A model generated the notes under the pieces. The model was given only the letters and a program-made list of their open reading frames with translations, made no database searches and had not been told where the DNA came from. This document shows positions 43,784 to 51,191 of a stretch of 51,191 nt of DNA, piece by piece (positions within the stretch are counted from its first letter, which is position 1; each line of letters starts with the position of its first letter). Source of the stretch: Paraburkholderia sp. CNPSo 3274. GTDB taxonomy: Bacteria > Pseudomonadota > Gammaproteobacteria > Burkholderiales > Burkholderiaceae. The stretch spans positions 1 to 51,191 of the forward strand of contig NZ_JAMBPR010000065.1 of NCBI RefSeq assembly GCF_024206475.1, read 5' to 3'. A program made the translations under genes and the position numbers.

Positions 43784-44370
43784 AGCTCCACCTCCGCCGG
43801 CGCGATGATGCGCGCGTCGTGCGTCTTGACGAGTTGCGGCAGCTTGACCTCCTCGACGCGCCAGCCGCGATGCGTGAGGCTGCCGCTGAACGGCGCCTCG
43901 CCCACCACATTGCCGGTGAGGCGCACGGCGGCGGCGTCGAAGCCGGCCGGCAGCGTCACGCGCGAGCCTTCGGATTCGCTGCGCACCGGGCGGATCGCGA
44001 AGTGGTCGCGCAGCGTGGCGCGACAACCTTCGTGGACGATGCGGGCGGCGGCGCCGATATCCGCATCGGCATAACCGGCGATGTCTTCCTCGACGAAATC
44101 GACGAAGCGCGCGTTGCGCTGGAGCAGGCCGAGCAGTTGGAGCGCGGCGTCGGGCGTAGCTTCCTTGATGACGGTCGGCGCAGGCGCGGGCGCGGGTGCC
44201 GGCTTCGCGACCGGAGCCGCGGCGGGCGCAGGCGCAGCGGCGGCGGGCGCAAGCCCGCCTTCACGCAGACGGCGCACGTTGGCGGCGAGCTCGCCATCGC
44301 CGAGGATCGCGAAGAACGATCCCAGCGCGACCGAAAGGCGGCCGAAGAAAGACAGATTCGATTCGGGCAT
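43780..44370 (-). CDS. DUF2760 protein, first gene of the Hsp70 operon
   Basis: A 196-aa protein. An N-terminal hydrophobic-amphipathic segment (LSFFGRLSVALGSFFAILGD) is followed by a 40-residue Ala/Pro linker and the DUF2760 domain (LLGLLQRNARFVDFVEEDIA; AARIVHEGCRATL; HRGWRVEEVKLP). The long linker suggests a tether between a membrane-facing or partner-binding end and the folded domain. GGAG lies 8 bp before the ATG. It overlaps the Hsp70 gene by 4 bp. Its role is not known; an obligate partner or cochaperone is plausible from gene order. Confidence 0.87.
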   Translation of the reverse strand: MPESNLSFFGRLSVALGSFFAILGDGELAANVRRLREGGLAPAAAAPAPAAAPVAKPAPAPAPAPTVIKEATPDAALQLLGLLQRNARFVDFVEEDIAGYADADIGAAARIVHEGCRATLRDHFAIRPVRSESEGSRVTLPAGFDAAAVRLTGNVVGEAPFSGSLTHRGWRVEEVKLPQLVKTHDARIIAPAEVEL

Positions 44371-44771
44371 GTAGACGACTCCAATATCGCTTGAGGGCTC
44401 GCAGGCAAGGCGAGCCGACCTGCCGGGCTCGCAACGAGGCCCGATCGATGCCTGGAAGGAGGCGGCCGGCAGGGGGAACTCGAGCCCGGCGCGGGCTCAA
44501 AACCCGTATTTTGCCTTGTCGCGGGCGCAAGCCGGTCAAAATGCGGGATTTGGCGGGGGAATGGCGTGCCCGGCGCCGGGCGCGGGGCTTTGGCGGCGGG
44601 CTATGCGCGCGGGCAGCGCGGCTGAACCGCGGCGGTCAGTGGCTGAACGCTGCGGCCCTTAAAAGGCGCGTCAATGCTGATAAATGGGGCACAACCGGGG
44701 GGCGACTGGCGGCGTGTGCAAACGGCCGTGCCTGCGCCGCCGCCATGATTCGCATTAAAGCCCCGGTGCTT
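44371..44771. other. Intergenic region upstream of the Hsp70 operon
   Basis: About 400 bp, GC-rich, between two minus-strand genes. It must carry the promoter of the DUF2760-Hsp70 operon; I found no clear heat-shock-type -35/-10 pair. A 7-bp stem GAGCCCG/CGGGCTC with loop GCG lies near 44482-44498. No coding frame is convincing. Confidence 0.5.
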
Positions 44772-45281
44772 TCAGGGAAAGATGGGCGTCGTGGATTCCG
44801 CGCCTTCTACGTCGGCGCGCGGAACATGCTGCGTGATGCTCTCCTCGATCTCCGCTTCGCGCGAGCCGGGCACGTCGGCCATGACCAGCAGTTGGCCTTC
44901 CTCGATCGGCCCGTTAAAGCGCGCAAGCCGCGTGTTCGGTTCGTCCACGCCGATCATGCCGGCCGCCCACGCGCCGAATATCGCGCCCGCGAGAGTCAGC
45001 GCGACGACCACCCCGCCCGTGATGTCGAAGTTCGAAGGCGGAAACATCAGCGCCACGAGTCCGACGATTGCGCCGGTCGCGGCGCCGAACATCACGCCGC
45101 GCTCCAGCGCATGCACGACGTCGCTGCGTTGCAGCAGCGAGGCCTCGGGCAAGCGTTCGAGCCCCACGCTGTGATTGGCGAGCACGTGGATATGACGCCA
45201 CGTGATGCGCGCGCGCAGCAGATCATCCACGATTGCCTGCGCCGTGGTGGTGTCGGGAGCGAGGAAATAGAGGCGTCTCAT
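44772..45281 (-). CDS. Glycine-zipper membrane protein, DUF1269-like
   Basis: A 169-aa protein. The N-terminal ~55 residues look like a soluble alpha/beta domain (RRLYFLAPDTTTAQAIVDDL). Two Gly/Ala-rich membrane segments follow (GVMFGAATGAIVGLVALMF; GGVVVALTLAGAIFGAWAAG), then an acidic tail. The pattern resembles stress-related DUF1269 and general-stress-protein-17M-type proteins. No partner gene is evident. Confidence 0.78.
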   Translation of the reverse strand: MRRLYFLAPDTTTAQAIVDDLLRARITWRHIHVLANHSVGLERLPEASLLQRSDVVHALERGVMFGAATGAIVGLVALMFPPSNFDITGGVVVALTLAGAIFGAWAAGMIGVDEPNTRLARFNGPIEEGQLLVMADVPGSREAEIEESITQHVPRADVEGAESTTPIFP

Positions 45282-45431
45282 GATGGCCCTCCTTCGGTCA
45301 TGCGGCGACCCGCCTGCAACCGGCTCGCCGCCACATGACTACGATGCGATTCCGATCATCCTACGCCTGAGTTCCCTTCAGCGCGACAGCCTCGCATGGG
45401 TTTGCGCCACAACCCACTCGCATCGAGACAC

Positions 45432-47357
45432 CTAGATCTCGATGCGCGCACCGACCTCGATCACACGATTGGCTGGCAGCTTGAAGAACGCGGCGATATT
45501 CCCGACGTTGTGCAGCATCACCGCGAAAAGGCGCTCACGCCAGAGCGACATGCCATGGCCGCGCGTCGGCACCACCACGGCGCGGCTGAGGAACCACGAC
45601 GTCTCGTCGAGATCGAACGTCAATTCCGCGGACTTGTAGGCGGCGAGCGTGCATGGCAAGTCCACCTCGTCCTTGAATCCGTAATTGACGACGGCGCAGT
45701 AGCAGCCCGGGCATAGCAGCTCGATCATCACGCGCTCGCTCTCGGCCACCCATGGCACATCCTTCGTCTTCACGCTCAGGAATACTACGCGTTCGTGCAA
45801 CACCCGGTTGTGCTGCAGATTGTTGACGAGCGCGTGCGGTACGGCGTCGGCGTTCGGCGTGAGGAAGATCGCCGTGCCGCCCACGCGCACAGGGTTGCTC
45901 TCGAGCAGCATCGCGAGATAGGGCTTGAGGGGCTTCTTGCCGGCGCGCACGCGCGCCTCGGCCGCCATCATTTCCCAGCCCCGTCCCCAGGTCGCCATGA
46001 CCGTGAACATCAGTCCGCCGATCACGAGCGGGAACCAGCCGCCGTCCACGATCTTGAGCAGGTTGGCCGAGAAGAACATGGCATCGATCACGAAGAAGAA
46101 CGCCGTGGCGAACACGCACAGCAGCCAGTTGTAGTGCCACGCGTAACGCACGACGAAGAACGTGAGAAACGTCGTGATGAGCATTGTGCCGGTCACGGCG
46201 ATGCCGTAAGCGGAGCCGAGCGCCGTCGACGAACGGAAGCCCACCACCGCCGCGACTACGGCGACGAGCAGGATCCAGTTGATGCCGGGCACGTAGATCT
46301 GCCCGATTTCGCGCTCCGAGGTGTGCACGATATTCATGCGCGGCAGGAAGGAGAGTTGCATGGCCTGCATCGCCATGGAATAGGTGCCCGAAATCACGGC
46401 CTGCGAGGCGATGACGGTGGCGACGGTCGCAAGCACGATCATCGGCACGATGGACCATTGCGGGAAGAGCCGGTAGAACGGGTTTTGCATCGCACCGGGG
46501 TTGGTCAGCAGCAGCGCGCCCTGCCCGAGGTAGTTGAGCGCGAGCGCGGGAAACACAATGCCGAACCACGTGAGGCGAATCGGCTGCTTGCCGAAGTGAC
46601 CCATGTCGGCATAGAGGGCTTCGGCGCCCGTGAGCGAGAGCACGACCGCGCCCAGCGCGACGAAGGCGAGCCAGCGGTGATGCAGACAAAACGCGATGCC
46701 CTCACGCGGATCGAGCGCGAACAGCACGGCCGGCGCGGAGGCAATGTTGGCGACGCCCGCCACGCCGATCACGACGAACCACAGCACCATCACCGGCCCG
46801 AACACGGCGCCGATGCCCCCAGTGCCATGCTTTTGCGTCAGGAACAGCACGATGATCGCCGTGAGCGTCACCGGAATCACGTAGGTCTTGAGCGCGGGCT
46901 CGGCCACTTCGAGGCCTTCCACGGCGCTCAACACCGAGATGGCCGGCGTGATCACGCTGTCGCCGAAGAAGAGCGCCGCGCCCATCACGCCGATCACGAG
47001 CAACGTGGTACGCAGATGCGGCCGCGACGCAACCGAGGAAGCCGCGAGCGCGAGCAGCGCCATGATGCCGCCCTCGCCGTGATTGTTCGCGCGCAGGATG
47101 AGCGCGACGTATTTGAGCGAGACGACGATCATGAGCGACCAGAAGATCAGCGAGACGATACCTACGATATTGAAAGCATTGACCGCAAGGCCGTTGCTGG
47201 GATCGAACACGGTGGCGAGCGTGTAGAGCGGACTCGTGCCGATGTCACCGTAGACCACGCCGAGCGCGGCCAGCGCGAGCGCGGGAAGCGCCGGGCGATG
47301 CGGGCCGGAGTCGCCAAGGCGCCCGTCCGCAGGCGCCGCGGATGCGGATTGTCCCAT
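45432..47357 (-). CDS. kup: Kup-family K+ transporter (copy 2)
   Basis: A 641-aa low-affinity K+ transporter. VVYGDIGTSPLYTLATVF, ANNHGEGGIMALLAL, FGDSVITPAISVLSAVEG and LTGAEALYADMGHFG are intact, with 12 membrane helices and a cytosolic C-terminal domain ending RVIEVGARIEI. AGGAGGGAG precedes the ATG at 47357. It has diverged well beyond a recent duplicate of the copy at 22833, so the two probably have different expression or affinity. Confidence 0.95.
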   Translation of the reverse strand: MGQSASAAPADGRLGDSGPHRPALPALALAALGVVYGDIGTSPLYTLATVFDPSNGLAVNAFNIVGIVSLIFWSLMIVVSLKYVALILRANNHGEGGIMALLALAASSVASRPHLRTTLLVIGVMGAALFFGDSVITPAISVLSAVEGLEVAEPALKTYVIPVTLTAIIVLFLTQKHGTGGIGAVFGPVMVLWFVVIGVAGVANIASAPAVLFALDPREGIAFCLHHRWLAFVALGAVVLSLTGAEALYADMGHFGKQPIRLTWFGIVFPALALNYLGQGALLLTNPGAMQNPFYRLFPQWSIVPMIVLATVATVIASQAVISGTYSMAMQAMQLSFLPRMNIVHTSEREIGQIYVPGINWILLVAVVAAVVGFRSSTALGSAYGIAVTGTMLITTFLTFFVVRYAWHYNWLLCVFATAFFFVIDAMFFSANLLKIVDGGWFPLVIGGLMFTVMATWGRGWEMMAAEARVRAGKKPLKPYLAMLLESNPVRVGGTAIFLTPNADAVPHALVNNLQHNRVLHERVVFLSVKTKDVPWVAESERVMIELLCPGCYCAVVNYGFKDEVDLPCTLAAYKSAELTFDLDETSWFLSRAVVVPTRGHGMSLWRERLFAVMLHNVGNIAAFFKLPANRVIEVGARIEI

Positions 47358-47618
47358 GTCTCCCTCCTGATGCTGCCGCATGCGTGCCGGGGGGCCGCGC
47401 GGCCTTGTCGTTTCGTATTGGCGAGGCTGCCCCGTTGGGCGCGCTAGTCGAAGTATAGGAACTTGGCGCAAAAATGCGCTTCGCGTGGCACGCAACGGCA
47501 ACAGCGCTGCGCGAGGCGCCGTGCTTTCGCAAAACTGTCATAGTCGAGCGTATTTTCCTGAACATTCGCCCGATCAATCGGGCCGCCCGGTACGCGTACA
47601 ACCCAAAGGACCTGCACA

Positions 47619-48728
47619 ATGCGAACCCGCCTCACGTTCCTCTGCGCCGCGCTAGCGCTCGCTGCCTGCGCGTCGCAGCCCCGTTCAGCGCAACAAGACG
47701 CCGGGACGCTTCGCGCTCAACCCGCGGCCTTCGCGCAAGCCGGCGCAACCGCACACGGACGTCCGGTGAAAGTCATGATCGTGACGATGTTCGCGCCCGA
47801 AGCGAAGACATGGCTCGATCGCCTCGGTCCCTGGGAGTCCGAGACGATCGCGGGCCTCTCGAGCGACTACCCCGATGTGAAATGCAATGCCGACGACGTA
47901 TGCGTGATGACGACCGGCATGGGCCACGCGAATGCCGCCGCCTCGACCATGGCCCTCGCGTTCGCGCCGCAGTTCGACCTGCGCAAGACATACTTTCTCA
48001 TCGCGGGCATTGCGGGCGTGAACCCCGAGCACGGCACGATCGGCTCGGCGGCCTGGTCGGACTGGCTCGTCGATTTCGGCCTGCAGTGGGAAATCGACGG
48101 CGATGGCCGCCCGCGCGGCTGGCACACCGGCTATCTCGGCATCAATACGAAAAGCCCCGACGATAAGCCAGCACTCGACTACCGCACCGAAGTGTTCCGC
48201 CTGAATCCGAGGCTCACCTCAGCCGCCTGGGCGATCTCGCGCGACGTGGCGCTCGCCGATAGCGCACAGGCCAAGGCCGCGCGCGCGAAATATGCTTACG
48301 CTGCCGCCAGGCGGCCGCCCACGGTGATCCGTTGCGATTCGGTCGCCGACGATACCTGGTGGTCGGGCAAGGCGCTCGGCGCGAGGGCGAGCGAGTTCAC
48401 GCGTCAGTTGACCGGCGGACAAGGCGTGTACTGCATGACGCAGCAGGAGGACAACGCCACATTCGAAGCACTCAGCCGCGCGGCGCGGGCGCAACGCGTG
48501 GACCTCGATCGCGTGGCCGTGCTGCGCGCGGGCTCGGACTTCGATCGTCCGTATGCGGGCGAATCGAACGCGGCGAATCTGCTGAACTATGCCAGCCAGG
48601 GCGGCTTCGCACCTGCGTTGGAAAACCTCTATCGCGCGGGCCATCCGCTCGTGCAGACCATCGTCGCGCATTGGAGCGAATGGCAAGATGGCATTCCTGA
48701 AAATTCGGCTGCAGCGTCGCCTCGTTAG
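47619..48728 (+). CDS. Purine nucleoside permease-type lipoprotein
   Basis: A 369-aa protein of the NUP family. A signal peptide with lipobox LAAC (Cys17) anchors it. The domain starts VKVMIVTMFAPEAKTWLDRL and has FLIAGIAGVNPEHGTIGSA and GGQGVYCMTQQEDNATFEAL. The fold is related to nucleoside phosphorylases; fungal NUP homologues take part in purine nucleoside uptake, while bacterial members are poorly studied. It probably binds or cleaves nucleosides in the periplasm. It is divergent from kup copy 2. Confidence 0.87.
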   Translation: MRTRLTFLCAALALAACASQPRSAQQDAGTLRAQPAAFAQAGATAHGRPVKVMIVTMFAPEAKTWLDRLGPWESETIAGLSSDYPDVKCNADDVCVMTTGMGHANAAASTMALAFAPQFDLRKTYFLIAGIAGVNPEHGTIGSAAWSDWLVDFGLQWEIDGDGRPRGWHTGYLGINTKSPDDKPALDYRTEVFRLNPRLTSAAWAISRDVALADSAQAKAARAKYAYAAARRPPTVIRCDSVADDTWWSGKALGARASEFTRQLTGGQGVYCMTQQEDNATFEALSRAARAQRVDLDRVAVLRAGSDFDRPYAGESNAANLLNYASQGGFAPALENLYRAGHPLVQTIVAHWSEWQDGIPENSAAASPR

Positions 48729-49007
48729 CAACATCACGCCCTGTCCCCGCTTTGCATCGAAGCATCCTTGTGAGGAATACAGACGATCGATGCGTACCGC
48801 TACCCGGCACGCATCGCCAATTCGCAAAGCAATTACAGCGCACGATCGTCCATACGCATTGCGCATCGGAATGCGGGATTTCCGCTACTGAAATCCTCCT
48901 TTGACCGGATAGCTTTATCGCGGCATCTATGCCAGATTAGGTCTCACTCATTGCAAGCGCAGCGCCGGGGTCGCGAAGCGATGCGCCATGATTCCACGGG
49001 GGACAGC

Positions 49008-49100
49008 ATGCACGGTTACTTCCCTCCCTTTCATGCCGTCACGGACATCATGTTCGCGAGCATGCTCGCATGTGTGCATTCGCGAGCGTGCGCGTCATGA
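49008..49100 (+). CDS. Possible 30-aa peptide gene overlapping a flavoprotein gene
   Basis: Frame MHGYFPPFHAVTDIMFASML followed by ten residues with Cys22 and Cys28, ending CAS. GGGGGA lies 4 bp before the ATG, and the stop overlaps the flavoprotein start as ATGA. An in-frame ATG at 48981 would add nine residues. Third-position GC is moderate (roughly two thirds). It may be a leader for translational coupling or a short peptide substrate; chance cannot be excluded. Confidence 0.35.
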   Translation: MHGYFPPFHAVTDIMFASMLACVHSRACAS

Positions 49101-50401
49101 ACGCCGCCAGCATCGTCGTGCTCGGCGCGGGGCCAGCGGGCGCAGCCGTTGCACGCGCGCTCGCTGGGCTCGGTTATCGCGTGCAGGTGGTAAGCGACTG
49201 GCGCCGCTTCGATGCTGCCGAAGCCCTAACGGCACGCGTGATCGAAGCGCTTCGCCGCGCGGGCCTGCATCGCGCAGCCAGTTGCGGCGAAGGGCCGTGT
49301 GTGCGCACCACGCTCTGGAACGGCGCGCTGCAAACGCTCGACGCAGAATTCCTCGTGGACCGGCGCGTGTTCGATGCGGCCCTGCGCGAGGACCTGTGCA
49401 GCGCGGGCGTGGAGATGATCGAGGCGAACGTGCGCTCGCTGCAGTCCTCTTCCGCGGGTCACGACCTCATGATCGAAACCGCCGAAGGACCGCTCACGTT
49501 ACGCGCGGACTTTCTTGTCGAAGCGCGCGGCCGCCTCGCGCCGCTGTTGCGCGACGCCACGCGCGGCCCGCAAACCGTGAGCCTGCTGAACGTATGGAAG
49601 GGCCGCGCGGGCGCGGCGGCCACTGCGGTGGAAAGCCTGCCGGCCGGCTGGGCATGGATGGCGCGTCTGGGCGACGGCCGCTGCTACTGGCAATTGACGC
49701 TGGACGTCACGAACCCCGAACTGCCGCAGCGCGATGAGTTACTCGCGTTTTGCGAGCGCATGCGGCACTCACCGCTTGCCGGCGACTTCTTCGCGGGCGA
49801 CGCCGCCAACGATGTGCGTCTCTATGCGCGCAGCAGCACCGCCACGCTGTGCGGCCGGACCGGCGGCCACAACTGGCTGCGCGTGGGCGACGCCGCCATG
49901 GCCGTCGATCCGCTCGCGGGCAATGGCGTGTTCCAGTCGCTCACCTCCGCATTGCAGGCGCCCGCGGTGATCCACACGCTGCTCGCGCGGCCGGAGCGTG
50001 CGCCGCTCGCGCTGCGCTTTCATCAGCAGCGCATCGAGCAGTTGTTCATGCGCTTCGCGCGCACCGGGCGCGATGTGTACGCGCTCGAGCAGCGCTGGAC
50101 CACGCAACCCTTCTGGCAAACGCGTGGCGCGTGGCCCGACGACCGGCCCGCTCACGTGAGCGCCGATTTCAACGAGTTGAACGTGGGACGCGCACCCGTG
50201 ATCGATGGCGGCATGATTACCGAAGTGGACGTGGTCGCGAGCCCGGACCAGCCGCTCGGCATATGGCATCTGTGCGACGCTGCGCTCGCGCCTGTGGTTG
50301 AAGCGCTGCGGCGCGAGCCTGCTGAGCAGGTGCTCAAGTCGCTCGATGCGGATCAGGCGCGGATGATTCGGCACTGGCTTGCTATGCAGGATTTTCCTTA
50401 G
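49097..50401 (+). CDS. FAD-dependent monooxygenase, LodB/QhpG-like
   Basis: A 434-aa flavoprotein with IVVLGAGPAGAAVARALAGLG at the N-terminus (FAD motif GAGPAG) and LRVGDAAMAVDPLAGNGVF as the second FAD motif. The layout matches the halogenase-like flavoproteins that include LodB/GoxB and QhpG, which modify protein residues to make quinone cofactors. No LodA-like oxidase or Qhp gene is in the window, so the substrate is open. ATG at 49097 is inside an ATGA overlap with the small ORF before it. Confidence 0.8.
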   Translation: MNAASIVVLGAGPAGAAVARALAGLGYRVQVVSDWRRFDAAEALTARVIEALRRAGLHRAASCGEGPCVRTTLWNGALQTLDAEFLVDRRVFDAALREDLCSAGVEMIEANVRSLQSSSAGHDLMIETAEGPLTLRADFLVEARGRLAPLLRDATRGPQTVSLLNVWKGRAGAAATAVESLPAGWAWMARLGDGRCYWQLTLDVTNPELPQRDELLAFCERMRHSPLAGDFFAGDAANDVRLYARSSTATLCGRTGGHNWLRVGDAAMAVDPLAGNGVFQSLTSALQAPAVIHTLLARPERAPLALRFHQQRIEQLFMRFARTGRDVYALEQRWTTQPFWQTRGAWPDDRPAHVSADFNELNVGRAPVIDGGMITEVDVVASPDQPLGIWHLCDAALAPVVEALRREPAEQVLKSLDADQARMIRHWLAMQDFP

Positions 50402-50416
50402 CCTTGCGGTTGTTTT

Positions 50417-50491
50417 GGCCTTTCCTTGTTTTCGTGTCGGTATGCCTGGGTTGCCCCTGTGCGGGGCGGCACCTACTTTTCTTTGCCGCGG
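50417..50491 (-). repeat. Dispersed hairpin repeat, copy B (inverted, truncated)
   Basis: The complement of the 3' two thirds of copy A. It breaks off inside the long hairpin at TTTGCCGCGG, where IS-end-like sequence begins. Start of the repeat lies 16 bp after the flavoprotein stop. Confidence 0.8.
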
Positions 50492-50540
50492 TGTATGGAC
50501 CGGAGACATGGGTAACAGGTGTGCGGGGACATGGGTAACA
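50492..50540. mobile_element. IS-end remnant (IS21/IS481-like)
   Basis: Two copies of GACATGGGTAACA (50505-50517 and 50528-50540), 23 bp apart, next to TGTATGGACCGGA. Multiple terminal repeats of this kind are typical of IS21- and IS481-type ends. No transposase gene remains. It adjoins the break in hairpin-repeat copy B. Confidence 0.5.
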
Positions 50541-50748
50541 CTTCCGGCGGCGCTCCGCGCGCCGAAGGGCATAACCCAAAACCAGCGGCTCACGCAGTTC
50601 CGACGGTTTCCCTTGCAGACCCATCCGCAGCGCGCGTAGCGAGCAGCGGGATGAATGAGCGCCTTGTCACTAACCTGGAAGGTGCGAGGCGACAGACGTT
50701 CCGGAGCCACTACCCATGACGGCGAGTGGTGCAAGGGGACAGGCGCTG
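50541..50748. other. Spacer between inverted repeat copies
   Basis: About 210 bp between the IS remnant and hairpin-repeat copy C. No recognised gene. With copies B (inverted) and C (direct) on either side, the interval is bounded by inverted repeats. Confidence 0.45.
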
Positions 50749-50857
50749 GCGGTTTGAGCGGCTTTCTTTGCCTCCTTTCTTTGCCGCGGCAAAGAAAGGA
50801 GGTGCCGCCCCGCACAGGGGCAACGCCTGCATACCGACGCGAAAACAAGAAAACGCC
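50749..50857 (+). repeat. Dispersed hairpin repeat, copy C
   Basis: Full-length copy in the same orientation as copy A. The long hairpin reads CCTCCTTTCTTTGCC/GGCAAAGAAAGGAGG. Compared with copy A, the fourth base pair changed from A-T to C-G on both arms, so pairing is kept. Confidence 0.85.
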
Positions 50858-50929
50858 AAAGAGCCCTGATCACAAAAAATCCACAAATTCCATCGCACTA
50901 CTGAGTGCCTAAAAGCACCTCACCCGCGC

Positions 50930-51058
50930 TCCCGCATCGGCCTCGCACAGCATGGGTATGAAGCGTCCACGCTCTCCGACCTGCTGGCCGCCGCCGACGC
51001 CGCGCTCTACAGCGCGAAATCGCTGGGCGGCAACCGGCTCGAAATGCTGCTTCTTTAA
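50930..51058 (+). pseudogene. C-terminal fragment of a GGDEF diguanylate cyclase
   Basis: About 42 codons ending at TAA 51056-51058. The translated end contains RIGLAQHGYEASTLSDLLAA and then ADAALYSAKSLGGNRLEML, the conserved last helix and strand of GGDEF domains (ADxALYxAKxxGxNR). The GGDEF active site and everything upstream are gone. Hairpin repeats and an IS remnant lie directly upstream, so a deletion or insertion probably removed the rest. Confidence 0.75.
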
Positions 51059-51180
51059 CGCGGCATGCCAAATCAGGTCCAAGTCAGCAATTTGTAAGCT
51101 GCGCGCATTCTTTTTGCTAGCCCACTTAGGCCCGCCCTATCCGGTCGCGGGCGCAATCGCGTCAAGGGTAAGGGGGCACA

Positions 51181-51191
51181 ATGGCAACGAT
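51181..51191 (+). CDS. Possible start of a gene at the window edge
   Basis: ATGGCAACGAT preceded by AAGGGGG at 5-bp spacing. Only three codons (Met-Ala-Thr) are visible, so no function can be given. Confidence 0.25.

Noticed and set aside
45795..47447. A 550-codon plus-strand frame rich in His, Arg and Glu
   Set aside because: It is antisense to the second kup gene and shows the usual shadow composition.

Overview
The window looks like chromosomal DNA of a high-GC betaproteobacterium of the Burkholderiaceae, most likely Paraburkholderia or a close relative. This rests on very high GC3 in the genes, a kdp operon and regulators of the Burkholderia type, and a dispersed hairpin repeat that I associate with that group. 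No rRNA, tRNA, CRISPR array or prophage was seen.

Left part (1-9850). The edge holds the 5' end of an IS630-type transposase gene and one copy of the hairpin repeat. Next come a TorR/OmpR-type response regulator, a lipoprotein, an LprI-like secreted protein, and a second, paralogous response regulator with its histidine kinase. A Tat-exported lipoprotein with a tyrosine-phosphatase fold but no catalytic Cys follows. After it lies an orphan FlhC with no flhD beside it, then three uncharacterised proteins.

Middle (9850-25900). A DUF1326/DUF2182 pair is followed by a region centred on cation homeostasis. It holds a CPA1-type Na+/H+ antiporter, a UspA protein, and a complete kdp operon on the minus strand (a 35-aa small membrane ORF, kdpF, A, B, C, D, E) with ATGA overlaps at its start. 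A kup K+ transporter is divergent from kdp across an intergenic region with a near-perfect 25-bp palindrome. A RIO-type kinase follows. A second kup lies at 45.4-47.4 kb.

Right-middle (25900-39100). This is an accessory stretch of small enzyme genes: two SDR oxidoreductases, an intact TetR regulator with a duplicated operator-like sequence, and a TetR remnant that has lost its DNA-binding domain. It also holds an NADP-binding reductase, a 79-bp element made of two perfect 27-bp inverted repeats, and a GT1-type glycosyltransferase. Then come a hemerythrin/UbiH-type hydroxylase operon, a D-cysteine desulfhydrase-like enzyme, a SnoaL-like protein, an alpha/beta hydrolase, a cytochrome P450 and a YceH/DUF480 protein.

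Right part (39100-51191). A three-gene operon encodes a DUF2760 protein and two divergent Hsp70-family proteins with no J-protein or GrpE next to them; it is the best candidate here for a poorly described system. It is followed by a glycine-rich membrane protein, the second Kup, a purine nucleoside permease-type lipoprotein, and a LodB/QhpG-like flavoprotein translationally overlapped by a possible 30-aa peptide gene. The end is scarred: two more hairpin-repeat copies, an IS-end remnant, and the C-terminal tail of a lost GGDEF diguanylate cyclase.
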